Below, in pieces: positions 1-11,919 of a DNA stretch of 64,000 bases. The stretch spans positions 1 to 64,000 of the forward strand of contig NW_026971356.1 of the NCBI RefSeq assembly GCF_963678635.1, read 5' to 3'. A program made the translations under genes and the position numbers. The DNA comes from Symsagittifera roscoffensis (lineage: Eukaryota > Xenacoelomorpha > Acoela > Convolutidae). Position 1 is the stretch's first letter; every line of letters starts with the position of its first letter. The notes under the pieces are model-generated. The model had not been told where the DNA came from. It searched no databases and worked only from the letters and a program-made list of their open reading frames with translations.

Positions 1-3
1 CAG

Positions 4-590
4 GCAACTTGTGATTTTCTCCTAAGATTTCTTCTTTATTTGCAAAAAAAAATTGGTTATCTAAAGAAATCTTTTTGCTTTGAGCATCAAATTTTTGTGT
101 AACTCCTGAATGATCATAATTTACTTATAAATTGCTGAGACTTGGTGTGATTTTTGTACTATTTTGTTAGCATCACCTTTTTTTCATACAATCAAACTCA
201 CAGTTTTCACAGCCACATCGAGATTTTCAATCAGGATTTCTCTTGGTTACATTCACAACAATTTCATTAACTGACTTACAAATCTGGCATATAAATTAAA
301 TTTTGGGATCTTCAATTTTCGAATTTTTAATTTTTCAAATGATTTTTATTATATTGTTTGAATGAAAAAGTTGATACTATTTTAGTGTGATTATTTGAAT
401 GAAAAAGGTGATGCCTAACAAAATGGTACAAAAATCGATAAGTCTCAACAATTAATATCTGAATTATGACCATTCAGGCCTTACACAAAAATTTAATACT
501 TACAGCTAAGAGATACCAGTGATTGCGGTGATATTCACCAATTTTTTTTTTCGCAAATAAAGAAGAAATTTTAGTAGAAAATCACAACTT
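4..590. repeat. Fold-back (hairpin) repeat, copy A
   Basis: The left arm (about 4-185) reappears inverted and imperfect as the right arm (about 402-590). Both outer ends carry CAACTTGTGATTTTCT-like sequence followed by a TTCTTCTTTATTTGC block, and both inner ends carry the block around TACTATTTTGTTAGCATCACC. About 200 bp of unrelated AT-rich sequence forms the loop. No ORF is present. The organisation suggests a non-autonomous fold-back or MITE-like element. Target duplications could not be defined because the left end is almost at the window edge. Confidence 0.65.
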
Positions 591-769
591 CCGACACATA
601 ATCTGAATGGTAAGAAAATTATTCGTTAACTGGTCTATGGTTTCACCCCAAATGATGCATTTGAAAATTTCCGTTATTGGCTTCCAATGATTGTTGATAT
701 GTAACAGTAGCAATGACACAAAAACATCAACCAATGCAAACAAATTTCTTTTTTTTTTTCGGAATTTTT

Positions 770-1130
770 AATGAAAAAAAATGTAAAAAAAATACAATGT
801 AACATAAAAAGTAGTTAAAATAACTTCTAATTTAATTAATATAACTTAGTATAATTTAATGTAATATAATTTGTTGTAAAGAAATCAAGTATTATACGAT
901 AGCCTAGTATAGTTCGATATTATTTGATAAAAATAATATAAAAAAGTGTAATAAAAAATAATTGAATCAAAATAACTTAAACTAAAACATTTTAATACAC
1001 TATAATATAATATAGTTTAATATAGTATAGTATAATTTAATGTAAGACAAAATATTATAAAATATATGATATAACAAAGTATAATATAGATTTATATAAT
1101 TTAACATAATATAATATAAAATTATTTGCC
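770..1130. repeat. TAATATA-type low-complexity AT tract
   Basis: The sequence is made almost entirely of short variations on TATAATATA, TAGTATA and TTTAATGTAA. No gene or ordered repeat unit is visible. A shorter stretch of the same character lies at about 3580-3715. Confidence 0.7.
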
Positions 1131-1428
1131 AAAAATGAGGCTATGGGTAGGGAAGCGTCAGTGATTTTCAAAAAAATTTGCAATCAATTAAGCGAGAAAA
1201 CGGAAAATAAGCTTTCTAAAGTCGTTCATTATCTAAGAAAATCAATTAGAAAAACGGCTTTTTTTGCTCTGAGAGGAATTTGATCATTGGGAGATATATT
1301 ATTTGATTTGGATTCATGAGTTACAAATCAACCATGAAGAAGGTAAAAACAAGTTTCAGAAACAATTTTTTCACAAAGCTTTTGACTGAAACAGTTTCAA
1401 AATGATGATTTGATAGGAGAATTTAGAC

Positions 1429-2015
1429 AACTTGTGACTTTCTACTAGAGATTCTTCTTTATTTGCAAAAAAAATGGTGAATATCATCGCAATCACTGGT
1501 ATCTTTCAGCTGCACGTGTCAAAATTTTTGTGAAAGACCTAGATGATCATAATTCAGTTATAAATTGTTGGGACTTGTGTTATTTTGTACTATTTTGTTA
1601 GCATCACCTTTTTTTTTCTTACAATGAAACTCACAGTTTTTCACAGCCACATCGAGAAATCCATTCAGAATTTCTGTTGCTTTTTTTTCACAACAATTTC
1701 AATAACTTTAACTTACAAATCTGGTACATAACTTAAACTTCGGGATCTTTATTTTTCGAATTTACAATTTATTCGAACCATTTTTTTAGGTATTCTTATA
1801 TAAGCTGTGAGTTTGATTGTATGAATAAAAAAGGAAGGTAAACAAAATAGTACAAAAATCACACAAAGTCACAACAATTTATAACTGAGTTAAGATCATT
1901 CAGGCCTTATATAAAAGTTTCCTACTTACAGCTAAAAGGTACCAGTTATTGCGATGATATTTATCAATTTTTTTATAATTAAAGAAAAATCTTTAGTAGA
2001 AAATCACAAATTCCA
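1429..2015. repeat. Fold-back (hairpin) repeat, copy B
   Basis: This is a second, diverged copy of the fold-back repeat at 4-590, with arms at about 1429-1625 and 1826-2015. The similarity continues past its right end: 590-770 resembles 2015-2185, including a shared stretch around CTGGTCTATGG and TGCATTTG. The duplicated unit is therefore larger than the hairpin, about 770 bp. In the flank, one frame of both copies gives a similar short peptide around FRYWLP/FRFWLP, interrupted by stops and a one-base insertion, so a dead coding fragment may be included. Confidence 0.6.
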
Positions 2016-3169
2016 GCAAATCATCCGCATGTAAAAATTTATTCTTCAACTGGTCTATGGGGTTCACCTCAAAAGATGCATTTGGAAATATCCGTTTTTG
2101 GCTTCCAATTGTTGTTGCTATGCAACTTAGCAAGGACACAAAAATATCGACGAATGCAAACGAATATGCTTTTTGTCGGAAACCAGTTGATAAGTTTGTC
2201 TCTGCAAATATTTTTGTATGTTAACGCTTCAAAAAAACCGCAAGTCAAAATAAACAGACCAAGCTAATATTTCGAAAAAACGATTAGTGCAAAAGATGAT
2301 GATTTAGACGCAACTTTTAGTGTAGGACGAGCTTAACATGAAAGATTATGAATAATAAGTAATTTTGAAGCTAAAACGAAAAATTATTTCAAATGAGTTG
2401 CTCCTGAAGGTAGATAACAGACCACGTGAAGCTTCTCGACAGACACAAATACAAAAAAACCTTCAAAACAGTGATAAAGTTGTCAAACAACAGAAAAAAA
2501 ACTCACCCATAATCAGTTTGAAAAACCCAAAAACCGGCAATGGAAAATTAGGCAGGTCGAAGCCCTAATGTTTCAGATGCTATTGTTTTCAAAAAGATGG
2601 TTCTTTCAAAAAACACAAACTGTCCTCTGATTTTCTGTTTAAAATTATTGTACAAATAGCTTAAAAACATCTGTACCGGAAATATAAAAAATAGAGAGTT
2701 TAGAAAATTTAATAGGCTGTAGATAAAAACTTTTAACAGATCGTGTGAGGAAATCAGGACAATACGCATTGGAGAAATTTTGCGCAGAGTTGTTGTTCAG
2801 TGGGTAACAAGTACATACAAGACAAGATTCAAAATATTCAAGAAACTTCTACGGTGGTAAATTGAGGAAATTAAAAGCGCAATTCACGCAGCTACTAAAT
2901 TGCTTAGAAGTGGTCACATCGATGGAAAGCTGCAAGTTGTTCTACAAATGACAGCATTAACATGAACAGTCGTCTTGCCGTACAGTGTTTACTGGGTTTT
3001 CCAGCCAGTGGCCTGTTATCTACAAAACATATATGAAAGATGTACTAGTTTTTCCCTGATCAAAAATCGGAACTGTTAGCCGAGAAAAGGACCATTCAAG
3101 GGAGTCAGTTTGCTAATGGAACTTCATGCTCTATTATAACTGCAAAAATTTGACAACACTCCTTCGCCA

Positions 3170-3427
3170 ATGATTCATCTGCACTGTAAAAATTGTCAAA
3201 ATGAAATCATGGTGGCAGAAAAAGAAATCTGGAGTCCAAAAAATGGATATTTTTCTTGTCCTTGTGAATCTTGGCTAAAATTAAAAATTGAAGCAACACT
3301 CCAGAGAGCGAAGTTTCTATTTGAAAACACACTACCAACTTTAAATAAATTTATACAAACAAAGTTAAAACTAGCTAAGGGAGAATGTGAACATTTCGAC
3401 AATATCATAAATTTGACTTCGGAATGA
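3170..3427 (+). pseudogene. Unidentified ORF with CxxC/CxC cysteines, probably a gene relic
   Basis: This 85-codon ATG frame has paired cysteines near its start (HCKNCQ, about residues 5-8) and again at about residues 29-31 (SCPCES), a spacing that could form a small zinc ribbon. The rest is Lys- and Leu-rich. Coding-like sequence continues for about 110 bases after the stop in another frame, which suggests a frameshifted relic. No family was recognised. On the same strand, 2365-2568 is a Lys/Asn-rich frame of uncertain reality. The overlapping minus-strand frame looks like a shadow. Confidence 0.25.
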
Positions 3428-3429
3428 AC

Positions 3430-4560
3430 TACTATCATGATATCTTTAAAACATCAAACGATACAAAAAAAAGGTCCATAGAATTACTTCAGTTGAAATG
3501 GCTTTTCTATAAAGCAGGAGAAAGATTTTTCATAGATTTGGATTGAAGATTGTTAATTAACTAATTTTTTAAATTTATAAATTTTAAGAACGAACAACAA
3601 AATAAAAAAATCAATAAATAAAATAACAAAGTATAATATAATATAAAAAAACAATTTGAGGTAAAATAGAACACTATAAAATAATAAAAACTAAAAGGTT
3701 ATAAAATCATACTACAAGGTTTTTTCAAAAGTATAACACTAAACAAAAATAGTATATCATAAAATAAAACAAAATGATTTAAAAAAAAATGCAGTACACA
3801 AAAATGAAAACAGGAACTGAAAAACACGATTTGTTGATTGTGAATTGTTTTTACCGTAAATGGGCGACGGGCAATTCCCATGTTTTCTCCAGGTGTTGTT
3901 GTTTAATGCAGCAACTGATACAAAGTCAACTCTTGCATGGGTAACCGTTTTGTTGTTCTCATTCACGTACACTACAAAAAATTCATGTATCAAAAGCAAC
4001 TATGATGCTCAACTGATACACAAACAATTTAGGACTTTTAATATAGAGAAATTATCTGATGATTTCCCTGCAATCTTTTTCGAAACCAAATTTTTTTTTT
4101 GTATTTCCAATCATTCTGAAGCCAACATTTGGTTCAGTTTTCTTAGCAAAGCCATTTCAAAAATACTAAAACTTTTTTTACACCTTTCGTCAAAATGCTA
4201 CAAAAAACGATAAGGTGTCATACAAGTTGGAAGTCAAATCAGTTTTTCTATAAAAAATGATGAAGTTTAATTTGTCATGAGATCAACATTTGGATTTGGT
4301 TTAAGATTTTTTTTCTTACACATCTTAAATTTTCACGTGCATTAGGACAAGGTATGCTTTTATCCATTTGCGGGGACAAAAAGTTTTTCATCTGCAAAAT
4401 TTTTTTTGGCTCTTTGTACCGAGATAGAGTATGATGTTCACAAGTATCAACCTGGTGGAGTTTTTAAGCAATAACTGAGAACGAAAACTTTTGTTTTTGA
4501 TACGCCAAGTTTATGTAACGAAGTTCGTTTCCTGATTGAAAAGCAATATAATTGAAGAGT
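3430..4560. other. AT-rich stretch without a convincing gene
   Basis: This stretch holds AT-rich low-complexity sequence (3580-3715) and several short frames on both strands that overlap one another. A plus-strand reading from about 4020 to 4720 in shifting frames looks weakly coding, including the short segment VHKYQPGGVFKQ near 4440-4475. It is broken by several stops and frameshifts and matches no family I recognise. Confidence 0.4.
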
Positions 4561-5754
4561 GCCCTTTTTTCAGCGTTTTAAAGCTTCAAAATCGGCCCTG
4601 CCAAGTGAATCAGATAAGATCAAATTCAGTTATGCCGAAGTATTAAACTCCAAAAATGAAGAGACAATCAGAAAAAAAGTAATACAAATGACTTTAGGCA
4701 TTCTTTTAACTAAAAATGTACAAGCTTAACCAGAAGGTCTGTTTTAGTATAAAATTTTTAATTGTTAGTACAACCTAATTTTTTTGATTTATTTCATGAA
4801 GATTACCAATTGTTTTGAAAGATGAAAATCTACCCAGCCTGATAGTCAGAAACACATAACTACATCTTTGCCTAATCGTGTAATCATATGCTTCGAGCTA
4901 ATTTCTTGATTCATCAAAGTTTCGTTTGATAAAACAACAATTGCAATAATTTATTATTTGTCTATCTTGTCGTTCCACATTTTTAATTGTTCTGGTTGTT
5001 CTATCTTTCACAAAAATTTTCTCAAAAATTTTTGGGGAAATTTTTTGCGAGTCCTATTTTAGGATCAATCTGTTATCACATTTCTTCTGTAACATCCTGT
5101 TTGAGAAATTTGGACGGGTCACCACGCGTTTCTTACCACTCACAATTCAATTCTCAGCTTTTTTTATCTTGTCCTTTCTGCACTCAGAACTCGTTTTCTT
5201 TTCTATCTCCATTGAGGTAAACGATTTTTTTGCGATGAGTTACGAAAACATTCTAGAATGCCTTCGAGCCAATGTATAGTTGAATGATCCTTTCGCCCTT
5301 TGCTTCAAGGCAAACTCGTTTATACAAACGGAATAAGGGCTCTGAACCATAAAAATGTTGATTTACTGCACCATAAAGTATTCACACTATCAAAATTTTC
5401 AGTATGTTGCCCATAATGACCAGCTGAACCAAATTTTCCAAGCAAATAGAATCCTACAGTTGTTCTTTTGCAGGCGTTGCATGCGTTGCTCGCTTTTAGA
5501 TTTCTTTTACATGTGTTTCTATCGACAAATCATCATGCCCGCAAGGATTCAGATTTTTGCGGGTTGTGACGATTTTGGTAGACAATGAGGAGCAGCTTTC
5601 CCGCGTTCCAAATTTTTCCTGCAGGGAATCAAAATGCCAGCAGCAGAGAAGTGTTTGTATATCTACCTTGGGTCAGCATCGATCATCGTTCTACTCCAAT
5701 TGAAAATTACTAACACTACCAGAGAAAATTCCAATTATAACTTTACCAGGCGGA

Positions 5755-6311
5755 TTACATGAAATTGATCCACAGCAACTTAACTGTGGCTACTGATCTT
5801 GTCATGTTTTGTTTCTCGAAATCACTGAAGTTGTACCCTTCAGGTTTTGTTCTCTTCAGATTTTTTTTTATCAAATACACATTCAAGCTCACTATTGGAT
5901 TTGTTGGAAAAAAGCGATGCACATTGTTGTCAGCAACATGCAAGACCATTCTCACGTGCTTGCGATTTAACGTATTTGAGACGCATTTGAGTACTAGACT
6001 ATCAGAGTTCGTCGGCTCTTTGCAACCACTACCACGATGTGCACTGGATATCGAAATGTGGGTAGCACAAAATATAACTGTTTGAATAATTAGGTAGCTG
6101 ACAACCACTGGTCCGAGATAATCAGGCTCTTCCTGTGGTTCCGTTCCAACTCGAAAGCTTCCCTAGTTTTTTTGCAAAAAAACTTCTGCTGAGTTTGTAG
6201 AACGCCAGCGATAACATTACGCTGATGGTAGTTACCATCCGAAATTTCGACTTTAATCTTAAAGGTCACTCTAAACAAGCTGACGGACATTGGTATGATC
6301 ATTGGGTTCAC
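5755..6311 (-). pseudogene. Unidentified minus-strand coding relic, family copy 1
   Basis: Two overlapping minus-strand frames (6311-6090 and 6108-5755) read on from one another. The same peptide blocks recur in two further copies, at about 8060-7540 and 15490-14980. Shared blocks include the motif S/T-D-Q-W-L just before a possible GTAAGT splice donor (kept in copies 2 and 3, GTCAGC here) and a block around CATHISISSAHRG. Repetition of coding-like blocks in three places points to a multi-copy gene family from a mobile or virus-like element, but I cannot name it. Coding-like sequence continues toward 5250 in broken frames, including an LFRLYKRVCL stretch near 5320. Confidence 0.35.
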
Positions 6312-7235
6312 TCAACTTGTCTAGGAGTCTTCAACTTGATAAAGTTCCGTTTTCAAAACAACGTTGTTTCCCAACAAAACAAAAGAAAAACGTAATGTTT
6401 TATGAGTATCTTCACACAATCATGCCAATATCGACTGTATTTTCAATGCAGCAAATGCCCTTGCAGCAAAAGCCAGAAATCATCATCAACTCGTGATTAT
6501 CCAATTTTCTCTACAAGGATACTCGGGTTGAAAAGACGAATGCTAAAAGAACTTCATGATAATTTTATGACATGAAACATTAGAATAACAGTAAATCCAT
6601 TAGACATTTATTTTTTCTTTGAGATCTTCTGTATACAAAAACTTAACCAAATTCCCGTGTCATGTAACCAACAACAGGTGCTCTGTAAATTCCCAGTCAA
6701 ATTTACACCGGGAACATATATACTACTACATGCTGAGAATCAAAGATTTTTTATCTGATTGAAGAACTCTTTATTTGTCGAGCTAACAAGGTACTTACGT
6801 GTACTAACAAATACTAAGAAATCTACTCTTTAACATTGACCCGCCCCTCATATTGGGACGAGAAACCTTGTGGACTTAGTTGCCCAGCTAGTTGCCCACT
6901 TGTGGACTTAGTTGCCCAGCTAGCTGGAAAGAAACGTTTTTTTTTTGCAAAAATCACATCAGTAACGATTACTTTTTCGTAACAATGTCTGATGAAATTT
7001 TACAATTATGTTGCACTAAGAAAAATCACAATTTTATTTTAACGCAGGGACTCGTCCATCGGCTTTGGCGAGCTCCGCACTTTTGTGAGACGCAACGACT
7101 ATGAGGACATTATAAAGACTTATATTGAAAAATTGCGAGCTTTAAGTGAATCTATCTGAAATGAGTCAAAGGTCCAAAGCTTATCAAAAGACATGCTTTT
7201 CTCTAGAGTGGTGGTAGCCTTTGAGCTGAAACACG
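6312..7235. other. Interval of the first block copy absent from the second
   Basis: No convincing gene was seen. This interval and its left flank (about 5800-6311) have no counterpart in the second block copy, where the join at about 14600-14640 carries a 20-bp sequence twice in tandem (TGATCTTGTCAATTGAATAA). That sequence marks the deletion junction. Confidence 0.45.
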
Positions 7236-7539
7236 ATCTTGAGGGCCTGTTTCTTAAGCGAACCGATTTGGCCCTGATAGAAGGGGGTGCAAAAACAGAA
7301 GAAGGTAGAGTCCCTGACTCTTGAGCTAATGGTAAAATGGCCTATTTCTTTTAAATTCACGTTCGGCATTAGCGAGTGTTACCAAATTTCTGAATATTAC
7401 GGTTTGTTATCCACTGTTCCAGATTTTTATTGCGAGAACCACCCTTTGTGCAGCAGAAAAAAAATTAGCAGATAATTTATAAATCAGTGCGAGTACTCCA
7501 ACGGTTCAGATATACTGATCTTCTCAGAAAATTTTCCTT

Positions 7540-8060
7540 ATTATAGTTGTGCACGATTGATTTCAAAGTCCTCCACAGCGTTTGATTCAGTGGCTACTGA
7601 TCATGTTATCTTCTGTGACTCGAAATCACTGAAGATACAACTTTCAAAAGGAGTTTCAACTTTCCTTTTTTTCTTAAAAGGAGTTTCATCTTCAGTATTG
7701 TTTATTTTCAAAAAGTGCGCAATTCAACGCATTTGAGATATAATTTAGAACTAGTTAATTGCCAGTTCGTTTGCTCTTTGCAATCACCGCCACGATATGC
7801 ACTGCATATCGAAATCTGGGTAGCGCAAAAGATTCCCATTTGAACAATCAAGGTAACTTACAACCACTGGTCTGTGATAATTCGACTATGTCTGAGATTC
7901 AATTGGAAAGCTTCATCTTTGACTTCGTTTGTAGTACACCAGGGTAAAACTGTACAATTTTGGTAGATGAACCCCAAACATCTTGTGTAACTTCAAGAGT
8001 GGCTCTAAAGAGCTTAACATGCATAGAAATTCTTTAGTGCCATTCCTAGGTTCACATAGT
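7540..8060 (-). pseudogene. Unidentified minus-strand coding relic, family copy 2
   Basis: This is a diverged relative of the coding relic at 5755-6311. The block before the Q-W-L motif is followed by GTAAGT, a good splice-donor consensus. Beyond it the C-A-T-Q-I-S-I-C-S-A block is conserved, then frames break. It lies in the part of the 3.8-kb block that is retained in the second block copy (14980-15490). Function unknown. Confidence 0.3.
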
Positions 8061-8795
8061 TTGTATCCGTCACCGTTTTAACAAAACATTTTTTCGTTCT
8101 CAAAATCATCCTAGGGTTTCTAAACAAGATAATTCATTATGTTAATACACTCCAAACATCAAACTCACGTTATTCATAGTCACAAGAGCAGCTACCGTTT
8201 TTTACCCAGTCATTAGATCGCAATCGGTTCCGTCCCGATTCTTTTCCCGATTACTCCTGGATGTCAACACAAAAAATGCTCATGGTATTCGAATCCTGTA
8301 AAATACAATCAGCTATGGATTTAGTTTACACGTTTAATTTGCTTGAAAAAGTTTGTCAGCATTAGTTCTTAGAAACCAAAATGGTTTCAAAGTTGGCCAT
8401 GCCAAGTGAATCAGCTAACATCAAGTTCAGTCATGCCGAAGTATTTAACTCCAAAAATATGGAGACAATCGGAAAAAAGTAATACAAATGACATAAGGCA
8501 TTCTTGTCACTAAAGATGTACAAGCTTAACCAGAAGGTTTGTTTTAGTATATAGTTTTTAATTGTTTGTTCAACCTAATTTTTTTGATTTATTTCATGAC
8601 GAATACCAATTGCTTTTCGAAAGATGAAAATCTACCCAGCCTGATAGTCAGAAAGACAAAATTACATCTTTGCCTAATCGTGTAATCATATGCTTTGAGC
8701 TAGTTTCTTGATCATCAAACTTTCGTTTGATAAAACAACAATTGCAATAAGTTATTATTTGTCTATCTTGTCGTTGTTCCACATTTTTAATTTTT

Positions 8796-8801
8796 CTGGT
8801 T
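8796..8801. repeat. Target site duplication, left
   Basis: CTGGTT immediately outside the left terminal repeat. The identical hexamer sits at 13811-13816, outside the right terminal repeat. Confidence 0.85.
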
Positions 8802-9490
8802 AGTAGTAGAAGGGTGAGGTGATCAGGGGGGGGGGGGGATGCCTGCGGACCCCATGTATTTACATAGGCTATAGAGTATCCGGTCCGCAGGCTATATATT
8901 AAGAAAGGTTACAGATTTTCCAATGTATTAGGATAGGGAATAGGTTTCCCAATGTATTAAGATACGAGGTTTCAGATGGTAAGTTTCAGAAAACATTTTG
9001 GCGCCCGATCTTACCATGTTTTAAGATAGTGTTTAGATTTCCCATGTATTAAGATAGTGTATAGATATCCCTATGTATAAGGATTGGAAATTCCTTGTAT
9101 TAACATAGGGAATAGATTTCCCAATGTATTAAGATAGGGAATGGTAAGGTTTCAGTGTGATGGTAAGAAAATAGTAAGAAAAACGGAATTTTTTTGGATT
9201 TTGTGTGGAAATGTCTAGTTTTTTCGCAAAAATCTCGGCATGCGTTATGTAATTCTTGAGTGTTACTTGTAGAATGTGCAATCAAGAGAATATGTTTATT
9301 GGTTCATGGTAAGTCCATGGTAAGATGTGCAAAAATTTGGAAATGCTTATAAAAAAAATTGATATTTTTTCAAAAAACTTCAAAACACGATATGATTTGA
9401 TATAATTTTATAATAATAACTATTTTATTAGATGATCCTTTTTTAGAAACTGTACTCAATCTAGCTTAAACTATGCTGAAACCTACTGAA
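8802..9490 (+). repeat. Left terminal inverted repeat (about 0.69 kb)
   Basis: It pairs with 13124-13810 with modest divergence. It contains a G-run near 8826-8838, a perfect 11-bp inverted pair GCCTGCGGACC/GGTCCGCAGGC (8841-8851 and 8882-8892) and, from about 8900 to 9150, roughly 30-bp degenerate subrepeats built on CCAATGTATTAAGATAGGGAAT. The inner end is near CTGAAACCTACTGAA. Confidence 0.85.
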
Positions 9491-9506
9491 ACATTAAAAC
9501 AAAATT

Positions 9507-9612
9507 CAAGTTTTTGGAAAAAATTGCAAAATTTTCAAGTATTTGGAAAAAATTGCAAAAATTTTAAGTATTTGGATTAAACTGCAAATTTTTGGAAAAA
9601 ATTGCAGAAATC
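9507..9612. repeat. Short tandem repeat, about 33-bp period
   Basis: About three to four degenerate copies of a unit containing GTATTTGGAAAAAATTGCAA lie just inside the left terminal repeat. The third copy carries substitutions. No gene overlaps. Confidence 0.6.
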
Positions 9613-11915
9613 TCATAATTTTGGTTAATGTTTTGTTGTTTTTGATCTAATTTTAAACATAATTTCATCAATTGGTTTTAAAAATAAGCTAAGATTGTAT
9701 TTTAATTGGCATTATGTTGAGACAAGGATACAAAATTTTGAATAAAAAAATGACTTTTTCCACAATTTTTTCTCAATATACTGAAATACAATGAAGTTTA
9801 CCTTAATTTGAGCTATATACTTGGTTATACAATGCTCTAAACACTGAAAAGAAGGTTCATAGTAGCAGAATCAATATTGAAACTTCCGGAAAACAGTGAA
9901 ATTAGTCGTAATTTTTGAAAAGGTAAAATGAAAATTAATCAAATTTACATGAAAATTTCCATTTCGAACTTTTTATTTTGGTTTTTAACTAATTGTTTTT
10001 GTCCAGTTCAGGGATGATTTTTAGGAATCGCAATTCAAATGAACATTAAGCGCAATATTCTATGAAATTTCTAAATCAAACTCCATGATTCAACTCCTCC
10101 TCACTTTTTTCTCATTGAATTACCCAAATTTGTACAAAAATTAAAACTTGTGAGAAATTTTTTATGTTAAAATTTAGAAATTTCAGATTATTGATAAAAA
10201 ATGAACAGTTTATTGCTAAAATTGTTTAAAATGGGATAAATGTTTCTTGAAAATTTTTTCTATATTGGGTCAAATTCAACAAAAACTTCTTCATAACTGA
10301 TGATTATCTCTCTGTTGCTTCTGCAACATAACTTTCAAGATTTTCCGTAGAGTTTTTCCATGTTTTAAAGTTATTCTTGCTTTCTGTTTAATACATGTTT
10401 TCGCTATTGAACATACCCTACTAGAAAATTTAGTCAAAACTGGAGTATTTAGGAGGAAAATAGTATCAATTGAACAAACAATTTGCTGGCAGAGATGAAA
10501 TTAGAACTGATACCGTATGATTATTACAATAAAAAATGTTAATATCTTCCTCAAGGTTCCCCTGTTCAGTTGCTATCGTAAACTATTTAAGTAAAAATAC
10601 ACATTTTGGGATCAATAATTATCACTTTTCTTGCAAAATAGTTATTAACTCGCTTTTTTTTTTAAATTTTGACGGAAATTTTCTCGAAGAATTTGTGCTA
10701 GTTAAAGCATTCAAAAATATATGTACAAAATGAGAATATAAAGGTGTATTTTTACAATATAAGAACAAATTAGGAGCAGCTCTATTACTTATAATCTGAA
10801 AATCTCCGGAAATACGCAAGAGAAACTAGTTCCTAACATATACAATATAAAAACTTCTGAAAGAGCGAGTCTCAAAAAATTGATTTAGCAAAGCAAATCA
10901 AGGTGCAAACTGGAACAATTGTGTAATTTTCCGATTTTTATTAAGAAAAAAACTCTATGTAGTAAAAATTTAGTAATGTATTGTATATAGTGTTGTATAT
11001 TCTATGTAGTATTGTGTATGTATGTAGCAAGGAAAAGTAGATCTTGAAAGCAAGTTTTCGATTTATGCTTTATGTATCTTCTTCCAAAAGATGTCGAATT
11101 GGGTTTGCTTCTCAAAAATTATCCTCAAAAATTTTGATCTTTCATATAAAGTACCTAATATATCAAATGATAACAATTTTTTCTAATGAATTACGCATAA
11201 ATATAAGACTTTGAGAATTTTTATGTCGGATTTTTTCTCAAGATATACTTTATAAGCTAAATTTTAGTAAAATTATCTCAAATCTCCTAAGGAATAAATT
11301 GAATTTCTATCTCATTTTAGCATTTTCTCAGTTTCTGCTTCATCTACTATCTACCAAATGAATCCAATTTGAGCAAATTTTTACTTGAAAAATGAATTTT
11401 AGATGGAAAAATGTATCGTTTCAACGAACGTTCAATAATCCGAAGCTGAATTAATACCATAATTCCTTTACTAAAAAGCTTTAAGGAATTTTCTCAACCT
11501 CATAACTGTATAATGCTGTTTTAAATCTGAATTTCTCTTTTGGACTAAATTTTTAGTTGGAATGATGTATATCATTATCTTGAGACTTTCAAAGTTTAGC
11601 AAATTATACATTTTTTCCAGGTCATTTATCAATTTCTTTTCTAAAATCATCAAAAAATCAATAGATTAACATAATTCTTAATAAGTCTAACCACATTATC
11701 TGCTTAAAAAGCTCTGCTCTATGAACACTTTTACAAGCACTAAACAAGGAAAACTTTAAAATAGTAACTACAAAAAACCTTTCAATTAGTTGATGTTTTC
11801 CAAATATCCAAGTTTTACAATTTTTAGGCGAATACTTAAATACTCATTAGCATATGTTATGCACTTTACTACAAATTTATCACAACAAAGTCTCCGCAAG
11901 CTTGCAACCAAGGGA
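9613..11915. other. Interior of the TIR transposon without a recognised gene
   Basis: Very AT-rich sequence. Frames of 60-65 codons exist on both strands (for example 10536-10733 plus and 11471-11653 minus), but they overlap one another, lack recognisable domains and fit chance in such composition. Exons of a spliced gene could be missed here. Confidence 0.4.
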
Positions 11916-11919
11916 GTTT

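Larger units (their letters stand above)
4560..8390. repeat. Large direct duplication, first copy
   Basis: This block is followed immediately by a diverged second copy (8391-15830). Matching landmarks are 4590-4860 with 8400-8690, 4930-5800 with 8710-8801 plus 13811-14620, and 7235-8390 with 14640-15830. The second copy lacks the equivalent of about 5800-7235 and is interrupted by the 5009-bp transposon at 8802. Both strands contain decayed coding sequence. Near 4600-4725 a plus-strand frame around SYAEVLNSKN is also recognisable in the second copy (8410-8520) with substitutions and a frameshift. Confidence 0.75.

Noticed and set aside
3860-4213. 117-codon plus-strand ORF
   Set aside because: Phe- and Lys-rich, overlaps an equally long minus-strand frame, no domain and no conserved copy.
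5879-6108. Capsid or penton gene of a Polinton-like virus in the minus-strand relic
   Set aside because: A faint resemblance in hydrophobic spacing only. No diagnostic motif could be pointed to, so it is left unidentified.
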